Shown here in pieces: positions 27,040 to 37,141 of a stretch of DNA of 64,000 nucleotides. The stretch is from assembly GCA_019118745.1 (NCBI GenBank), contig DWYJ01000006.1:24500-88499 (forward strand), in the 5' to 3' direction. Below the pieces are notes generated by a model that saw only the letters and a program-made list of their open reading frames with translations, was not told the origin of the DNA and did not search any database. The stretch is from Candidatus Desulfovibrio gallistercoris (GTDB taxonomy: Bacteria; Desulfobacterota; Desulfovibrionia; Desulfovibrionales; Desulfovibrionaceae). Position 1 is the first letter of the stretch. Each line of letters opens with the position of its first letter. A program made the translations under genes and the position numbers.

Positions 27040-28302
27040 CTAAAACAACTGCACGCCGCCGCACCAGTGATGCCGGACCCGGCCCTGCATCTCTTCGCCG
27101 AGGAAGGGCGTATTGGCGCTCTTGGAGTACAGGGTCTCAGGGCCCACCGTCCACCGCTCCTCCGGATCGAAGAGGAAGAAGTCCGCCGGGTCGCCGGGCT
27201 CGAAGCGGTTGCAGGGCAGGCCGAAGATCTCCGCCGGGCCGTAGCACCAGCGCTGATGCAGGAGGGCTTCGTCCCAGATGCCTTCGCGCACCAGCCGCCA
27301 AGTCAGCGGCAGGGCAAGGTCGAGGCCGGTGAAGCCCTTGGGGGCCTCGTCCAGGGTGCGTTCCTTCTCGTGCAGGGCATGCGGGGCGTGGTCGGTGCTC
27401 AACACGCCGAGGATGCCGTCCCGCACGGCCTGGCGCAGGGCCTCCCGGTCTTCGGGGCGGCGCAGCGGGGGGCTGACCTTGGCATTGGCGTTGTAGCCGC
27501 GCAGGGCGCTTTCATCGAGCATGAGGTAATGCGGGCAGGTCTCGGCCGTGATCTTGACGCCGCGCGCTCTGGCCCAGCGGAGCACATCCACGGAAAGGGC
27601 GGAGGAGACATGGGAGATGTGGATGGGGATATCCAGATATTCCGACAGCATGGCGTCGCGGGCCACTTGCACGGCCTCCCCGGCGGCGGGCTGTCCCTTC
27701 ACGCCGAGCTCGCCGCTGAGCTCGCCTTCGTTCATGACCCAGCCTCGGGCCAGGTCCGGGTCTTCGCAATGGTCCATGACCACCATGCCGAGATCGGCGG
27801 CGTATTCCATGACGCGGCGCATCATCTCGGCGCTGCTCACCGGGCAGCCGTCATTGGAGACGGCCACGCAGCCGGCCTCCTTCAGTTCGCCGAGCGGGGC
27901 CATCTCCTGCCCGGCAAGGCCCACGGTGGCGGCGGCCACGGGATAGAGGCGCGGCCCGTGGGGCCAGGCGGTGCGGGCCTTTTCCAGCATGTAACGGGTG
28001 ACGGCGGCCGTGTCGTTGACCGGGCGGGTGTTGGCCATGCACATGACCGCGCCGAAACCGCCATGCGCGGCGGCGGTGAGGCCGGTGACCACATCTTCCT
28101 TGTATTCGTAGCCGGGATCCCGAAAATGGGCGTGCACGTCGATGAAGCTGGGCATGAGCTGCAGGCCGTCGGCCTCGAAGACCTCACACCCTTCCGGGAG
28201 GGGCTGGTGTCCGGCCGGGGTCATGGTGAGCACGCGTCCGTCCCGGACGAGCAGGTCCACCGGGGCGTCAAGATGGCGGGCGTTTTTGATGCAGAGGGTC
28301 AT
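27040..28302 (-). CDS. pyrC: Dihydroorotase
   Basis: LMPSFIDVHAHFRDPGYEYKEDV, NTRPVND, STDHAPH; start set at 28302. Confidence 0.93.
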   Translation of the reverse strand: MTLCIKNARHLDAPVDLLVRDGRVLTMTPAGHQPLPEGCEVFEADGLQLMPSFIDVHAHFRDPGYEYKEDVVTGLTAAAHGGFGAVMCMANTRPVNDTAAVTRYMLEKARTAWPHGPRLYPVAAATVGLAGQEMAPLGELKEAGCVAVSNDGCPVSSAEMMRRVMEYAADLGMVVMDHCEDPDLARGWVMNEGELSGELGVKGQPAAGEAVQVARDAMLSEYLDIPIHISHVSSALSVDVLRWARARGVKITAETCPHYLMLDESALRGYNANAKVSPPLRRPEDREALRQAVRDGILGVLSTDHAPHALHEKERTLDEAPKGFTGLDLALPLTWRLVREGIWDEALLHQRWCYGPAEIFGLPCNRFEPGDPADFFLFDPEERWTVGPETLYSKSANTPFLGEEMQGRVRHHWCGGVQLF

Positions 28303-28304
28303 GA

Positions 28305-29273
28305 CTAGTCTCCATGCTGCGGGGCGGCGGCCCCTTCGTTGCGGGTAGCCAGAAGGTAGAGCACGGCCATACGGGTGGCCACGCCGGAGGACACCTGATC
28401 CAGCACGCGGCTGTGCGGGCCGTCCGCCACGGCGTCGGCGATCTCCAGGCCGCGGTTCATGGGGCCGGGGTGGAGCACCAGGGCATCGGGCCTGGCCTTG
28501 TCCAGCCGGGCGGGGGTCAGGCAGTAGCGCCGGGAATACTCGGTCAGATCCGGCAGCAGCCCGGCCTGCTGGCGTTCGAGCTGGAGGCGAAGGCACATGA
28601 CGGCGTCGCTGTCGCGCACGGCGGCATCCGGGTCGGCGACGACCTCGGTAGGCCAGTTGTGGACGCCCGCGGGCAGCAGGGTGCGCGGGGCGCAGAGGCG
28701 GACGCGCGCGCCCAGCAGGTTCAGGAGATGCACGTTGGAGCGGGCCACGCGGCTGTGGGCGATGTCGCCGAGGATGGTCACCACGCGTCCGCTGAAGTCG
28801 GTCCCCCAGTGCGCGCGCAGGGTCAGGCTGTCCAGCAGGGCCTGCGTGGGGTGGGCGTGCCAGCCGTCGCCGCCGTTGACGATGCCGCAGGGCAGGCGTT
28901 CGGCGAGGAAGCGCGCCGCGCCGCTGCTGGGGTGGCGGATGACGATGACGTCCGGGCTCATGGCTTGCAGGGTGAGGGCCGTGTCCTTGAGGCTCTCTCC
29001 CTTGTTGAGGCTGGACCCGGACTTGGCAAGGGAGTAGGTGTCCGCGGAGAGGCGCTTGCCCGCCACGTCAAAGGAGGTCTTGGTGCGGGTGCTGTTCTCC
29101 ACGAAAAAGAGGATGACGGTCTTGCCCTTGAGCGTGGGAACCTTCTTGACGGGGCGCTGGTTGATCTCCTGAAAGCTGGCGGCCACATCGAGGATGTGGA
29201 GGACATCCTCCCGGCTGAGCTGGGAGATGTCCAGCAGGTCCTTGTGCGTCCACTGATAGCGATTGTCGTTCAT
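28305..29273 (-). CDS. pyrB: Aspartate carbamoyltransferase catalytic subunit
   Basis: [56 protein letters not shown]. Confidence 0.95.
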   Translation of the reverse strand: MNDNRYQWTHKDLLDISQLSREDVLHILDVAASFQEINQRPVKKVPTLKGKTVILFFVENSTRTKTSFDVAGKRLSADTYSLAKSGSSLNKGESLKDTALTLQAMSPDVIVIRHPSSGAARFLAERLPCGIVNGGDGWHAHPTQALLDSLTLRAHWGTDFSGRVVTILGDIAHSRVARSNVHLLNLLGARVRLCAPRTLLPAGVHNWPTEVVADPDAAVRDSDAVMCLRLQLERQQAGLLPDLTEYSRRYCLTPARLDKARPDALVLHPGPMNRGLEIADAVADGPHSRVLDQVSSGVATRMAVLYLLATRNEGAAAPQHGD

Positions 29274-29291
29274 GGCAGTGTGGGGCTGAAG

Positions 29292-29402
29292 TCAAAAAAA
29301 GCCCCGCTCGCGCGGGGATGGGACAAACAAAAAAAGGGAAGCGTTCCGTCGGGATACGGATTTGGGAAAATCAGCGGGAAAAGGGACGGTCGCGTGGTCC
29401 AT
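29292..29402 (-). CDS. Putative pyrB leader peptide (36 aa)
   Basis: MDHATVPFPADFPKSVSRRNASLFLFVPSPRERGFF*, translated through the terminator hairpin and stopping in its U-tract; not in the ORF track. Confidence 0.5.
   Translation of the reverse strand: MDHATVPFPADFPKSVSRRNASLFLFVPSPRERGFF
29294..29335 (-). promoter_or_regulatory. Candidate UTP-sensitive attenuator of pyrB-pyrC
   Basis: Minus: TTTTTTTGTTTGTCC tract, then CCCCGC-GCGA-GCGGGG-C-TTTTTTT intrinsic terminator, about 20 nt before the pyrB ATG. Confidence 0.65.
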
Positions 29403-29408
29403 AGGGCA

Positions 29409-29437
29409 ACGCTAGACCGGTGCGTCCGCTTTGTAAA
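29409..29437 (-). promoter_or_regulatory. Putative sigma70 promoter for pyrB
   Basis: TTTACA-17 nt-TAGCGT on the minus strand. Confidence 0.45.
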
Positions 29438-29562
29438 GGAGAAAATGCCCGGTTGACGCTGCCCCGCCCTTTTACTAGGGTCAGGCTGCGTGTTCACGCC
29501 ATGCGGGGGCTGTTTTTTTCCGGCCCGCCGCCGGCGGGTCCGCCCGCCATCCCGGAGACGTC

Positions 29563-30432
29563 ATGAAACTTGTACAGACATATAATCGCAAACTGGCCGA
29601 GTCCGTCTGGTGGAACCTGCTCTGGCTCACGGTCGGCGCGCTGCTGGTCACCATCTGCATCCAGTCCGTGGCCACGCCGCACAACTTCGTGGCCGGGGGC
29701 ATCCTCGGCATGGCCTATCTGGTCTGGCACTGGACGGGCCAGCTGGATCTGCTGACCTGGTACCTGCTCCTGTCCGTGCCCATCTGGGTCTGGGGCTGGT
29801 TCTTCGTGGGGCGGCGCTTCCTGCTCTACACGGCCTACGGCACCATCTGCACCACGGTCTTCGGCATGTTCCTCAACGTGCAGATCCCGCTGCAGACGGA
29901 AGTCTACGCGGCGGTCATCGCCGGGGTGCTGCACGGCGCGGGCATGGGCATCATGCTGCGCACCCTGGGCAGCAGCGGCGGCACGGACATCATCGCCGTG
30001 GCCCTCAAGCAGCGCTGGAACGTGCCCATCGGGCAGTTCTCCTTCGGCGTCAATGCCGTGGTCTATCTGCTGGCGGGCTTCAGCCTGAACCTGGATCTCA
30101 TCGTGGCTTCCGTGCTGATGATGTTCATCTCGGCCAATACGCTGGAGTACGTGCTCGGCATGTTCAACCGGCGCAAGCTGGTGCTCGTCATCTCCGAGCG
30201 CGGCGAGGAGATCAGCGAGGCCATCTTGGTGACCGAACGTTTCGGCGTGACGCTCATGCGCGGCAAGGGGGCCTATTCCGGCGCGGACAAGGAGATCCTG
30301 CTGACCGTGACCAACAATGTGGTCCTCAAGCGGCTGGAGAACCTGGTGTACACCATCGACCCCGGCGCGCTCTTCATCGTGGAGAACACCTTTTACGTCT
30401 CCGGCGGGCAGTTCGCCCGGCGGGACAGGTGA
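29563..30432 (+). CDS. YitT family membrane protein
   Basis: HNFVAGGILGMAYL, LGSSGGTDIIA, C-terminal DUF2179-like FGVTLMRGKGAYSGADKEILLTVT. Confidence 0.9.
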   Translation: MKLVQTYNRKLAESVWWNLLWLTVGALLVTICIQSVATPHNFVAGGILGMAYLVWHWTGQLDLLTWYLLLSVPIWVWGWFFVGRRFLLYTAYGTICTTVFGMFLNVQIPLQTEVYAAVIAGVLHGAGMGIMLRTLGSSGGTDIIAVALKQRWNVPIGQFSFGVNAVVYLLAGFSLNLDLIVASVLMMFISANTLEYVLGMFNRRKLVLVISERGEEISEAILVTERFGVTLMRGKGAYSGADKEILLTVTNNVVLKRLENLVYTIDPGALFIVENTFYVSGGQFARRDR

Positions 30433-30512
30433 GGCGGCCCGTCCGGCGCGCGCTGCCGGACAGCCTTTTGCGTGTGCGGAAAACCTTTTTCCTGCCTGCA
30501 TAAGGAGGTTGC

Positions 30513-31727
30513 ATGTCCGACTGCCTTGTTATCCGTGCGCGAACCCTGGTGAGCATGGCAGGGGAGGCTCCCGCGCGCGGCGAACAGCTTTTTGCGCCCC
30601 TGCGCAAGCTGGATGACGCGGCGCTCGTCCTGGTGGACGGGCGGGTGGAAGAGGTCGTGAGCTGGAAGCGCTGCTCGCCGCCTTCCGGGGCTCTGGTGCG
30701 GGATCTGGGCGAGGTCTGCCTGGCTCCGGCGGTGATCAATGCCCACTGCCATCTGCAGCTCTCGCACCTGGCCGGGAAAACACGCTGGGGCGCGGGCTTC
30801 AGCGCCTGGCTGGAGAGCCTCATCCCCCATCTGCGGGAGCCGCTTTCGCGCGAGGCCATCGCCGAGGCCTGCGAGGATATGGTCGCCCGCGGCACCGGCC
30901 ACGTGGGGGATTTTGCCGGTGAGGGGTTGGCCCTCGTGGATGACGCGGCCCGGCGGGCCGGGTTGGGCGTCACGCATTTTTGCGAATGGTTCGGCATGGA
31001 TGCGCCGTTCATCGACGGCGGGCGTCCCTGGCCGCCGCGCTGCCGCCCCGCGCTGGAGCAGGACGACGACCGGCCGGTGGCGGACATCTCCGTGCCGCTG
31101 GAAGCGCGTTGCGCTCCGGCGGGGCATGCCCTGTATTCCACCGCGCCGGAGGTGCTGCGCGACGCGCGGCAATGGTGCGCGGACAAGGGCCGGGTCTTTG
31201 CCCTGCATCTTGCCGAATCGCCGGAGGAGAGCGAGCTGCTCCTGAACGGGAGCGGGCCGCTGGCCGAGCTTTACGCGGGCATCGTGCTGCCGGAGGACTG
31301 GCAGCCTCCGCGCCTGCGGCCGCTGGCCTGCGCCATGAAGCTCGGCCTCGTGGGCGCGGGGACGCTGGCCGTGCACGGGGTCCAGCTCGATGCGCAGGAG
31401 ATGACGGTGCTGGGGGCCTCCGGGGCGGCGCTCTGCCTCTGCCCGCGCTCCAACCGGCATCTGGCCGTCGGGGAAGCGCCGTTCCTTTCCGCCGTGGAGA
31501 ACAATGTCCTGTGCTGTCTGGGCACCGACGGACTGAGCTCCAATACGGATCTGGACGTGCGCAAGGAGGCGGTCTTCCTGCGCGAAGCCTGCGATGCGCC
31601 GCCGGAAGCCCTGTTGCGCCTCCTGATGGTCAACGCCGCGGAGGCCCTGCGCCTGCCCTCCACGGGGCGGCTGGAGCCGGGGCAGCCCGGCAGCTTCTGC
31701 GTCCTGCCGGAAGCGCTGAGTTTTTAG
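30513..31727 (+). CDS. Amidohydrolase family protein (aminofutalosine deaminase-like)
   Basis: VINAHCHLQLSHL, LHLAESPEE, AVHGVQLDAQEMTVL, CLGTDGLSSNTDLDV. Confidence 0.8.
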   Translation: MSDCLVIRARTLVSMAGEAPARGEQLFAPLRKLDDAALVLVDGRVEEVVSWKRCSPPSGALVRDLGEVCLAPAVINAHCHLQLSHLAGKTRWGAGFSAWLESLIPHLREPLSREAIAEACEDMVARGTGHVGDFAGEGLALVDDAARRAGLGVTHFCEWFGMDAPFIDGGRPWPPRCRPALEQDDDRPVADISVPLEARCAPAGHALYSTAPEVLRDARQWCADKGRVFALHLAESPEESELLLNGSGPLAELYAGIVLPEDWQPPRLRPLACAMKLGLVGAGTLAVHGVQLDAQEMTVLGASGAALCLCPRSNRHLAVGEAPFLSAVENNVLCCLGTDGLSSNTDLDVRKEAVFLREACDAPPEALLRLLMVNAAEALRLPSTGRLEPGQPGSFCVLPEALSF

Positions 31728-31775
31728 CGCGTTTTGTCATGGGAAAACGGCAAAACGCGGGGCGGCGCGCCACCA
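31726..31775 (+). repeat. Partial family-1-like repeat, copy I
   Basis: gcgcgttttgtcatgggaaaacggcaaaacgcggggcggcgcgcc, directly after a TAG stop. Confidence 0.4.
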
Positions 31776-31908
31776 CAGGGGCTCCTTCGGGCGGGGCCAT
31801 GCGTGGCGGGGCGTCCGTCTGGAAGCCCGTCATAGGTCTTTGCTCTGACAGGGCCCGGCAGCCGGGCCTGGGAACATAGGTGAATCAACCGTCCTTTGAG
31901 GAGGAAAC

Positions 31909-32247
31909 ATGGGAGAACATTTTCTGGATGTGAAGGAAGCCCTGCCCCGCGTGGGCGGCAACGAGACCCTCTACCGCAAGCTGCTGGGCACCTTCATGGA
32001 AGATGAACGGGAGACCGCCGTCCAGGTGGAAGGGGCCCTGCGCAACGATGACCGTGATACCGCCTGGAAGCTGGTGCACAACCTCAAGGGCGCGGCGGCC
32101 AACCTGGGCGCGAAGCCGCTGGCTTCGGCGGCCTTCGAGCTGGAGATGGCCATCCGCGCCGGGGCCGACACCGCCGCGCTGCTGGGACGGTTCAGCCGCA
32201 CGCTGACCGACACGCTGGTGGCTATGGCGACCTACCGCTCGGCCTGA
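31909..32247 (+). CDS. Hpt domain-containing phosphotransfer protein
   Basis: WKLVHNLKGAAANLGAKPLASAAFELE (HxxKG motif). Confidence 0.85.
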   Translation: MGEHFLDVKEALPRVGGNETLYRKLLGTFMEDERETAVQVEGALRNDDRDTAWKLVHNLKGAAANLGAKPLASAAFELEMAIRAGADTAALLGRFSRTLTDTLVAMATYRSA

Positions 32248-32325
32248 GAAAGCGGGGCTTTTCCTTCACGGCGTTTTGGGATATACTGTCCCTCTGCCAA
32301 TTTTTTATCCTGCATCGGGGGTTCT

Positions 32326-33459
32326 ATGAACATCTGGAAACGCATTCTGGCCGGCGGGGCATTGTGCGCCGTGGCCCTGGGTCTTGCCGCCCCGGCTTTC
32401 GCCGAGACCATCAGGCTGGGCCTCATGTGTCCGCTGACGGGCAAATGGGCCTCCGAAGGGCAGGACATGAAGAACATCGTCAGCCTGCTGGTGGATGAGA
32501 CCAACGCCGCCGGCGGCATCAACGGCAAGAAGGTCGAGCTCGTGGTGGAAGACGACGCCGGCGATCCGCGCACGGCGGCGCTGGCGGCCCAGAAGCTTGC
32601 CGGGGCCGGCGTGGTCGCCGTCATCGGCACCTACGGCTCCGCCGTGACGGAAGCCAGCCAGAACATCATCGCCGAGGCCGGCCTCGTGCATGTGGGGACG
32701 GGCTCCACCAGCATCCGCCTCACCGAAAAGGGCCTGCCGCTCTTTTTCCGCACCTGCCCGCGCGATGACGCGCAGGGAGCGGCGGCCGCGGAGGCCATCG
32801 TCAAGGGCGGCTTCAAGAAGGTCGCCCTGCTGCACGACAAGTCCTCCTACGCCAAGGGCCTGGCCGACGAAAGCCGCAAGGCGCTGGAAAAGGCCGGCGT
32901 GGAGATCGTCTTTTACGACGCTCTGACGCCCGGTGAGCGCGATTACACGGCCATCCTCACCAAGCTCAAGTCCGCCACGCCCGACGTGGTCTTCTTCACC
33001 GGCTACTATCCCGAGACCGGCATGCTGCTGCGTCAGAAGAAGGAAATGGGCTGGGACGTGCCCATGATGGGCGGCGATGCCGCCAACCATCAGGACCTCG
33101 TGAAGATCGCCGGTGCGGATGCCGCCAAGGGGTATTTCTTCATCAGCCCGCCCCTGCCGCAGGACATGGACACGCAGGAGGCCCGGCATTTCCTTGAAGC
33201 CTACAAGGCGCGCTATCAGAGCGTCCCGGTCTCCGTCTGGGCCGTGGTGGCCGGCGATGCCTACAAGGTCATCGAGGCCGCCCTTGCCGCCGGCAAGACC
33301 GACCCCGAAGACATGGCCCAGTGGCTCAAGCAGCTCAAGGACATGCCCGGCCTGACCGGCAAGCTCGGCTTTGACGAGAAGGGTGACCGCGTGGGCGAGT
33401 TCTACCGCTCCTACATGGTGGACGAGCAGGGGAAGTTCATCCTTCTGCCGCAGAAGTAA
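32326..33459 (+). CDS. livK: Branched-chain amino acid ABC transporter, substrate-binding protein
   Basis: Signal peptide, IRLGLMCPLTGKWASEGQDMKN, heads livHMGF. Confidence 0.9.
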   Translation: MNIWKRILAGGALCAVALGLAAPAFAETIRLGLMCPLTGKWASEGQDMKNIVSLLVDETNAAGGINGKKVELVVEDDAGDPRTAALAAQKLAGAGVVAVIGTYGSAVTEASQNIIAEAGLVHVGTGSTSIRLTEKGLPLFFRTCPRDDAQGAAAAEAIVKGGFKKVALLHDKSSYAKGLADESRKALEKAGVEIVFYDALTPGERDYTAILTKLKSATPDVVFFTGYYPETGMLLRQKKEMGWDVPMMGGDAANHQDLVKIAGADAAKGYFFISPPLPQDMDTQEARHFLEAYKARYQSVPVSVWAVVAGDAYKVIEAALAAGKTDPEDMAQWLKQLKDMPGLTGKLGFDEKGDRVGEFYRSYMVDEQGKFILLPQK

Positions 33460-33562
33460 CAGGGCAGCGCCGCTGTCCCTGACCGTCATCATCATATCTG
33501 CAAAAAAGCGCCGCGTGCCCGGAACCGTTCTGCGGTGACGGGCCGCGGCGCACAAGTGCCCT

Positions 33563-34468
33563 ATGGAACAATTTTTTCAGCAACTTCTCAACGGACTCGC
33601 CGTCGGCGGCATCTACGCCCTGGTCGCGCTCGGGTACACCATGGTCTATGGCGTGCTCAAGCTCATCAACTTCGCGCACGGCGATCTGTTCACCATCGGC
33701 GCTTACCTCGGCCTGACCCTGCTTGTGAGCTGCAACCTTTCCGGGCTCCTGGGTCCCGCCGCCGCCGTCCTCGCCGTGTTCGTCATGGTGGCGTTGCTGG
33801 TGGCCGTTCTGGGCTGCCTGCTCGAACGCACCGCCTACCGCCCCCTGCGCAAGGCCAACCGGCTCTCCGCCGTGGTCTCGGCACTGGGGGCCTCCATCTT
33901 TTTCCAGAATGCGGTCATGCTCATCTACGGGGCCCGCTTCTACGTCTATCCCGACTATCTGCGCCCTGACTTCACGGTGAGCCTGTTCGGCATGGCCGTG
34001 CCCGGCGTGCGCCTGATGGTCATCGCCGCCAGCGTCCTGCTCATGCTGGCGCTCTGGGCCTTCATCCAGCGCACCCGCACCGGCGCGGCCATCCGGGCCG
34101 TGGCCATCGACCAGGGAGCGGCCCGCCTCATGGGCATCAACGTCAACCGCGTCATCTCGCTGGTCTTCTTCATCGGCCCCGGTCTGGGGGGCGCGGCCGG
34201 ACTCATGGTCGGCATCTATTACGGGCAGATCGACTTCACCATGGGCTGGAGCTATGGCCTCAAGGCCTTCACCGCCGCCATCCTGGGCGGCATCGGCAAT
34301 ATCCCCGGCGCCATGCTGGGCGGCCTGCTGCTCGGCGTCATCGAGGCGCTGGCCGCGGGCTACATCGCCATAGCCTGGAAGGACGCCATCGCCTTCCTGG
34401 TGCTCATCCTCATCCTCATCATCCGGCCCACCGGGATCCTGGGCGAACGCACGGCGGACAAACTATGA
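33563..34468 (+). CDS. livH: Branched-chain amino acid ABC transporter permease LivH
   Basis: LLNGLAVGGIYALVALGYTMVYGVLKLINFAHGDLF. Confidence 0.93.
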   Translation: MEQFFQQLLNGLAVGGIYALVALGYTMVYGVLKLINFAHGDLFTIGAYLGLTLLVSCNLSGLLGPAAAVLAVFVMVALLVAVLGCLLERTAYRPLRKANRLSAVVSALGASIFFQNAVMLIYGARFYVYPDYLRPDFTVSLFGMAVPGVRLMVIAASVLLMLALWAFIQRTRTGAAIRAVAIDQGAARLMGINVNRVISLVFFIGPGLGGAAGLMVGIYYGQIDFTMGWSYGLKAFTAAILGGIGNIPGAMLGGLLLGVIEALAAGYIAIAWKDAIAFLVLILILIIRPTGILGERTADKL

Positions 34469-35436
34469 ACCTGCGAACCCTTGCCGGCATACTGCTTGCC
34501 CTGTGTCTGGCCCTGCTGCCGCTGGTGGCCGGGCCCTACTGGATCTCGGTCTGCGTGAACGTCGGGCTCTACGCGCTGCTGGGCCTGTCCCTCAACATCA
34601 TCCTCGGCCAGGCGGGCATCTTCCATATGGGGCATGCGGCCTTTTATGCCGTGGGCGCGTACACCACGGCCATCCTGAACACCCTCTACCAGTGGCCCAT
34701 CTTTGCCGCCATGCCGCTTGCCGGGGCCGTGGCGGCGCTGGTGGCCGTGGCGGTGGCCCGCCCCATCATCCACCTGCGCGGTGATTATCTGCTCATCGTG
34801 ACCATCGGCATCGTGGAGATCGTCCGCATCGCTCTGCTCAATGACGTGGGCGGCTATACCGGCGGTTCCAACGGCATTTTCGGCATTGCCCGGCCCAATT
34901 TCTTCGGCTTCAAGATCGTCAAGACCGTCCACTTCTATTATCTGGTCTGGGGCATGGTGGCGGTGAGCATCCTGCTTTTTTACGGCCTCTGGCGCTCCCG
35001 CTACGGTCGGGCCCTCAACTACATCAAGGAAGATGATGTGGCCGCCGAAGGCTGCGGCGTGCACGTGACCAGCTACAAGCTCTCCGCCTTCGTGCTCGGC
35101 GCGTTCTGGGCAGGTATGGCCGGGACGCTCTATGCGGCGCAGATGACGACCATCACCCCGGAATCCTTCAACTTCATGGAATCCGTCATCATCTTTGCCG
35201 TGGTCATCCTCTCCGGCGGCAGCATCCTTGGCGTGCTCGTCAGCGCCTTTCTCTTCATCGGCCTGCCGGAACTGCTGCGCGAATTCTCCAATGCCCGCAT
35301 GCTCATCTTCGGTTTGGCCATGATGCTGATGATGATCTGGCGGCCGCAGGGCCTGCTGCCTCCGCGTCCGCGACGCTACCAGGTGGCGGAGGACGGCGGC
35401 CGGGCTGACGGCGCGTCCGCGGGAGGTGCGGCATGA
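34465..35436 (+). CDS. livM: Branched-chain amino acid ABC transporter permease LivM
   Basis: LGLSLNIILGQAGIFHMGHAAFYAVGAY. Confidence 0.92.
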   Translation: MNLRTLAGILLALCLALLPLVAGPYWISVCVNVGLYALLGLSLNIILGQAGIFHMGHAAFYAVGAYTTAILNTLYQWPIFAAMPLAGAVAALVAVAVARPIIHLRGDYLLIVTIGIVEIVRIALLNDVGGYTGGSNGIFGIARPNFFGFKIVKTVHFYYLVWGMVAVSILLFYGLWRSRYGRALNYIKEDDVAAEGCGVHVTSYKLSAFVLGAFWAGMAGTLYAAQMTTITPESFNFMESVIIFAVVILSGGSILGVLVSAFLFIGLPELLREFSNARMLIFGLAMMLMMIWRPQGLLPPRPRRYQVAEDGGRADGASAGGAA

Positions 35437-36203
35437 GCCTGCTCGAACTGCATGAAGTCAGCAAGATATTCGGCGGTCTGGTGGCGCTGAACGAGCTGTC
35501 CTTTTCCGTGGAGGAGGGCAGCGTGGTGGGGCTCATCGGCCCCAACGGCGCGGGCAAGACCACGGTCTTCAACTGCATCACCGGCAACTACCGTCCCGAA
35601 CACGGCCGCATCACCTTTGCCGGTCGCAACGTGACAGGGCTGCGGCCGCATGCGCTGGTGGAACTGGGCATAGCCCGCACCTTCCAGAGCATCCGGCTTT
35701 TCGGGCGGCTGCCCGTGCTGGAGAACGTCCTTGCCGGGCGGCATTGCCGTCTCAAAGCCGGGCTGCTGGCCTCCATGCTCCATACGCCGGCCCAGCGCCG
35801 CGAAGAGCGCGAGGCCGTGCGCCGCTGCATGCAGGAACTGGAATTCGTGGGTCTGGCCGCCCACCATGCCGAAGAGGCGGGCAGCCTCTCCTACGGCAAT
35901 CAGCGTCTGCTGGAGATCGCCCGCGCGCTGGCCTCCGACCCGCATCTGCTCATCCTGGATGAACCCGCGGGCGGCATGAACGATCAGGAGACCGTGGCGC
36001 TCATCGACCTGATCAGCGCCATCCGTGACCGCGGCATCACCGTCCTGCTCATCGAGCACGACATGCGGCTGGTCATGCGCATTTGCGAAAAGCTCGTGGT
36101 GCTCGAGAACGGCTGCCTGATCGCGCAGGGAGAGCCGGAGGTCGTCCGGTCCAATCCCGCTGTCATCGAAGCCTACCTCGGCGCGGAATCGGAGGGCTGG
36201 TAA
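35433..36203 (+). CDS. livG: Branched-chain amino acid ABC transporter ATP-binding protein LivG
   Basis: GLIGPNGAGKTTVFNCITG, LSYGNQRLLEIARAL. Confidence 0.93.
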   Translation: MSLLELHEVSKIFGGLVALNELSFSVEEGSVVGLIGPNGAGKTTVFNCITGNYRPEHGRITFAGRNVTGLRPHALVELGIARTFQSIRLFGRLPVLENVLAGRHCRLKAGLLASMLHTPAQRREEREAVRRCMQELEFVGLAAHHAEEAGSLSYGNQRLLEIARALASDPHLLILDEPAGGMNDQETVALIDLISAIRDRGITVLLIEHDMRLVMRICEKLVVLENGCLIAQGEPEVVRSNPAVIEAYLGAESEGW

Positions 36204-36913
36204 TGGCGTTGCTGGAACTGAAAGGGGTCCGTGTCCGCTACGGCAACGTGGAAGCCCTGCACGGCATAGATCTGCACGTGGAAGAAGGCGAGATCGTCAC
36301 TCTGCTTGGCGCCAACGGCGCAGGCAAGAGCACGACGCTCCTGAGCATCAGCGGTCTGGTGCGCCCCAGCGCGGGCGAGATCCTTTTTGACGGCAGGTCG
36401 CTGCTGCGCATCCCCGCCCACGACGTGGTGCGGCAGGGCATCGCCCAGTCTCCCGAAGGCCGCCGGGTCTTCGGGACCATGAGCGTGCTGGAAAACCTGC
36501 GCCTCGGCGCGTTTTCCGTTCGCGACAAGGAAAAGTGCGAAAAGACGCTGGAATGGATATTCGACCTTTTCCCCCGGCTCTTCGAACGCCGCGATCAGCT
36601 GGCCGGGACGCTCTCCGGCGGCGAACAGCAGATGCTCGCCATCGGGCGCGCCCTCATGGCCCAGCCCCGTCTGCTGCTGCTCGATGAGCCCTCCCTTGGT
36701 CTCGCGCCGCTCTTCGTGCGCTCCATCTTCGAGACCGTGCGCAATATCAGCGCCAGCGGCGTGACCGTCCTCCTCGTGGAACAGAACGCCCGCGCCGCCC
36801 TCAAACTGGCTTCGCGTGGCTATGTGCTCGAAGTGGGCAACGTGGTCATGCATGATACCGCGCAAAACCTGCTGGCCGATCCCAGCGTCCGCGAAGCCTA
36901 CCTCGGCGGTTAG
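36203..36913 (+). CDS. livF: Branched-chain amino acid ABC transporter ATP-binding protein LivF
   Basis: LLGANGAGKSTTLLSISGL, LSGGEQQMLAIGRALM; ATG overlaps the livG stop. Confidence 0.93.
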   Translation: MALLELKGVRVRYGNVEALHGIDLHVEEGEIVTLLGANGAGKSTTLLSISGLVRPSAGEILFDGRSLLRIPAHDVVRQGIAQSPEGRRVFGTMSVLENLRLGAFSVRDKEKCEKTLEWIFDLFPRLFERRDQLAGTLSGGEQQMLAIGRALMAQPRLLLLDEPSLGLAPLFVRSIFETVRNISASGVTVLLVEQNARAALKLASRGYVLEVGNVVMHDTAQNLLADPSVREAYLGG

Positions 36914-36954
36914 CGGTTGCAGAAATGATGTGCTACTCCGCAGCAGTACCGCAC

Positions 36955-37103
36955 GAGCGTTTTGCCTTGGCAAGAGCTGAAACGCGAGGCGGCGGCACAG
37001 CGCTACCCGGTCAAAAACAAGCGTAAAAAACCGTGCTTTTGCCGCGAAACGACAGGCCGCTTGGTTTGGAACCACAAAGTGTTTCAAACTGAAAATGTTT
37101 TAA
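36955..37103 (-). repeat. Family-1 dispersed repeat, copy F
   Basis: gaggcggcggcacagcgctacccgg...cgaaacgacaggccgcttggtttggaaccacaaagtgtttcaaactgaaaatg. Confidence 0.8.
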
Positions 37104-37141
37104 AAAGAGCGTTTCGCCTTACGGGGGAAACGCTCTTTTTT
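37104..37141 (+). terminator. Intrinsic terminator
   Basis: agagcgtttcgccttacgggggaaacgctcttttttc. Confidence 0.75.

Noticed and set aside
29270-29497. 75-aa ORF (MNTQPDPSKRAG...) across the pyrB leader in another frame
   Set aside because: Its ATG lies upstream of the putative promoter and no start lies inside the predicted transcript; its stop overlaps the pyrB ATG, so coupling cannot be fully excluded.
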